The notes under the pieces were generated by a model. It was given only the letters and a program-made list of their open reading frames with translations, searched no databases and was not told the origin of the DNA. 64,000 nucleotides of DNA from Datnioides undecimradiatus. Its lineage: Eukaryota; Chordata; Actinopteri; Lobotiformes; Datnioididae. Both the position numbers and the translations under genes were made by a program. Below are positions 63,441 to 64,000 of this stretch, piece after piece; position 1 is the stretch's first letter; each line of letters opens with the position of its first letter. Location: NCBI GenBank assembly GCA_008933995.1, contig WARS01000029.1:20553511-20617510 (forward strand). The letters are read 5' to 3'.

Positions 63441-64000
63441 TGCTGCACTTCACACACTGTATGGCTCAATAGCTTTAGGTAATTCTATATTAAATGCACA
63501 CGGATCCACCTGGAGAGGCAACAACAAGATGAAGCTCCATCTCCATTATTATTTTAATTTATGCAGCTGCTAATTTTAATTATTAGGATTTCTCACTGTC
63601 AGAGCAAGGGCAGATAAAGAGAGACTGATCTGATCTGATTGTCAGTTAAACCCTGCTGCTGTCTCTATAGTGCATGAGAACACTGATGCACTGGTTGGGG
63701 TTTGAAGACGGTACAGTATGAGGGCTCGACCTCACTGGACACTGGAAGATGAGACCAACCTGTGCTGCGCTGACCTTTGCTGCAGATATCAATTTTAAAT
63801 GCGGCAAATAGTCCGGGACGTTTGCTTCTTGTAACTGAATATCGTGGTTTTAAATAGCTGGAGGGCTTTTTTTTGAGTGAATTAACCCAGTGTCGTCTGT
63901 GGTATGGAAACAGTAAGTCTTAAATGTACAAATACAGATAAAAGAGCAGTCACCAAATTATGCATTTTTCTCTCTCTGTTTTGTATTAGACTAAAGTTCA

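Larger units (their letters stand above)
60546..64000 (+). other. dlg1: Start of the intron before SH3 (continues past the window)
   Basis: At least 3.5 kb. Opens with gtaacc and then a 44-base CA repeat (60552-60595). It contains a dispersed teleost repeat at 62758-62902, a GT/GC-rich stretch near 63250-63300 and (GT)n at 63410-63438. No SH3 exon or other coding exon is visible. Confidence 0.75.

Noticed and set aside
60546..64000. SH3-domain exon (ALFDYD...)
   Set aside because: I searched by eye in all + frames for the expected start and for the WWQAR motif and found none. The exon must be downstream of the window.

Overview
This is vertebrate nuclear DNA, almost certainly from a ray-finned (teleost) fish. 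It has small coding exons with GT/AG borders separated by kilobase introns, very many CA/GT and GA/CT microsatellites, and several dispersed repeats that I recognise as common in teleost genomes. There are no bacterial-style genes, no CRISPR and no RNA gene that I can recognise.

The only gene I can support is on the + strand: the 5' two thirds of a discs-large MAGUK scaffold gene, best matched to dlg1 (SAP97). Ten consecutive constitutive-looking exons between 40688 and 60545 give one uninterrupted reading frame. They encode the NTD segment VNTDSVDTPPY, then PDZ1, PDZ2, the PDZ2-PDZ3 linker, PDZ3 and the [15 protein letters not shown] segment that leads into SH3. All splice phases agree. The SH3, HOOK and guanylate-kinase exons are not visible and should lie beyond 64000. 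The L27-type (beta) first exons, if present, should lie before position 1. Several substitutions in otherwise very conserved PDZ positions suggest the faster-evolving fish duplicate (a dlg1b-type paralog), but that is inference.

Upstream of the PDZ exons the window holds a set of alternative 5' exons, all ending in phase 0 so that each could join the common exon at 40688 directly or through other phase-0 exons. They are: a short cysteine-rich first exon (1943-2005); the KYRYQ exon (10002-10334), which carries an Arg/Gly/Glu-rich insertion; a possible cassette exon (13846-13968); a first exon encoding an MNYIFGNN N-terminus (21482-21751); and a large His/Pro/Ser-rich exon (34870-35742) for which I recall no mammalian equivalent. 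The three candidate first exons each have a short upstream ORF. The layout implies at least three internal promoters that would give scaffold proteins with the same PDZ core but different membrane-targeting or self-association N-termini.

The rest is intron: simple repeats, fragments of dispersed elements and quieter AT-rich sequence. The most interesting non-coding pattern is the placement of AC tracts just after 5' splice sites and GU tracts just before 3' splice sites, most clearly in intron 46007-47433. This matches the RNA-bridge intron type reported for fish.
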